The notes under the pieces were generated by a model, which saw only the letters and a program-made list of their open reading frames with translations, was not told the origin of the DNA and made no database searches. The translations under genes and the position numbers were made by a program. Shown in pieces: positions 14,509 to 14,697 of a DNA stretch of 14,697 nucleotides. The stretch's first letter is position 1. Each line of letters starts with the position of its first letter. The stretch lies in NCBI GenBank assembly GCA_012719115.1, contig JAAYAZ010000039.1, positions 1 to 14,697 of the forward strand, in the 5' to 3' direction. The DNA is from Dehalococcoidales bacterium (GTDB taxonomy: Bacteria > Chloroflexota > Dehalococcoidia > Dehalococcoidales > UBA5627).

Positions 14509-14697
14509 TTATTCTCCCTGCGGATTGTAAATCAGTGTTCCCGTTCCGCCTTCCTCTATTTCTTTAACCAGTGCGTTTTTGCGGTTGCCGTCAATTATTA
14601 CGCATCTGGTTAACGGATTTCCGGTAGCCCTTATGCAAGCCTTTATTTTGGCAATCATACCTCCGTTGGCAACTCCTGAATCTAAAAGCTCTTTTGC
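14509..14697 (-). CDS. argB: Acetylglutamate kinase, C-terminal part only
   Basis: Only the last 62 codons are inside the window; the gene continues past the right edge. The translated end reads LLDSGVANGGMIAKIKA, then TRCVIIDGNRKNAL and EEGGTGTLIYNPQGE. The GGMIAKI block, the IIDG strand and the GTGTLI ending are typical of the amino acid kinase fold of ArgB, which phosphorylates N-acetylglutamate in the second step of arginine synthesis. The stop codon is one base before the argD start, so the two genes are coupled. Whether the enzyme has the N-terminal arginine-binding helix of feedback-inhibited forms cannot be seen here. Confidence 0.9.
   Translation of the reverse strand, partial: AKELLDSGVANGGMIAKIKACIRATGNPLTRCVIIDGNRKNALVKEIEEGGTGTLIYNPQGE

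Overview
The window reads as chromosomal DNA of an anaerobic bacterium, most likely a Chloroflexota member of the Dehalococcoidia type. That placement is an inference from gene content: a fatty-acid-kinase cluster joined to recG beside rpmB, a long-N-terminus RecG, a four-cysteine L28, a ferritin-like protein close to the archaeal encapsulin-fused type, and dispersed palindromic repeats. No rRNA, tRNA, CRISPR array, prophage or insertion sequence is visible.

Left end (1-1000): a small GIY-YIG nuclease gene lies between copies of short repeats built on TGTCATyCTGA. These continue as a gene-free repeat mosaic to about 680. A near-consensus sigma-70 promoter then drives a small stand-alone Lrp/AsnC ligand-binding domain protein, convergent with argS.

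Middle (1002-9559): argS (TTG start) is preceded by a 13-bp dyad. Upstream of it is a 94-residue ferritin-like protein with the EncFtn ferroxidase residues but no encapsulin gene beside it. A REP-like hairpin follows, then a four-gene minus-strand block read as fakA, fakB, fakB, recG. FakA and the FakB proteins phosphorylate free fatty acids for phospholipid synthesis. Divergent from fakA is rpmB, with an extended -10 promoter, a palindrome near its expected transcription start, and an intrinsic terminator that overlaps the 3' end of argH.

Right end (9594-14697): an arginine biosynthesis run on the minus strand, in transcription order argB (3' part only), argD, a predicted secreted alpha/beta-hydrolase-like protein, argG and argH. 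argB-argD-argG-argH cover acetylglutamate to arginine except the ArgC, ArgJ and ArgF steps, which are not in the window. Most of the window is well-known housekeeping metabolism. The less explained parts are the orphan encapsulin-type ferritin, the GIY-YIG/repeat neighbourhood, the unequal FakB pair and the hydrolase inside the arginine run. None of these is proof of a new system.
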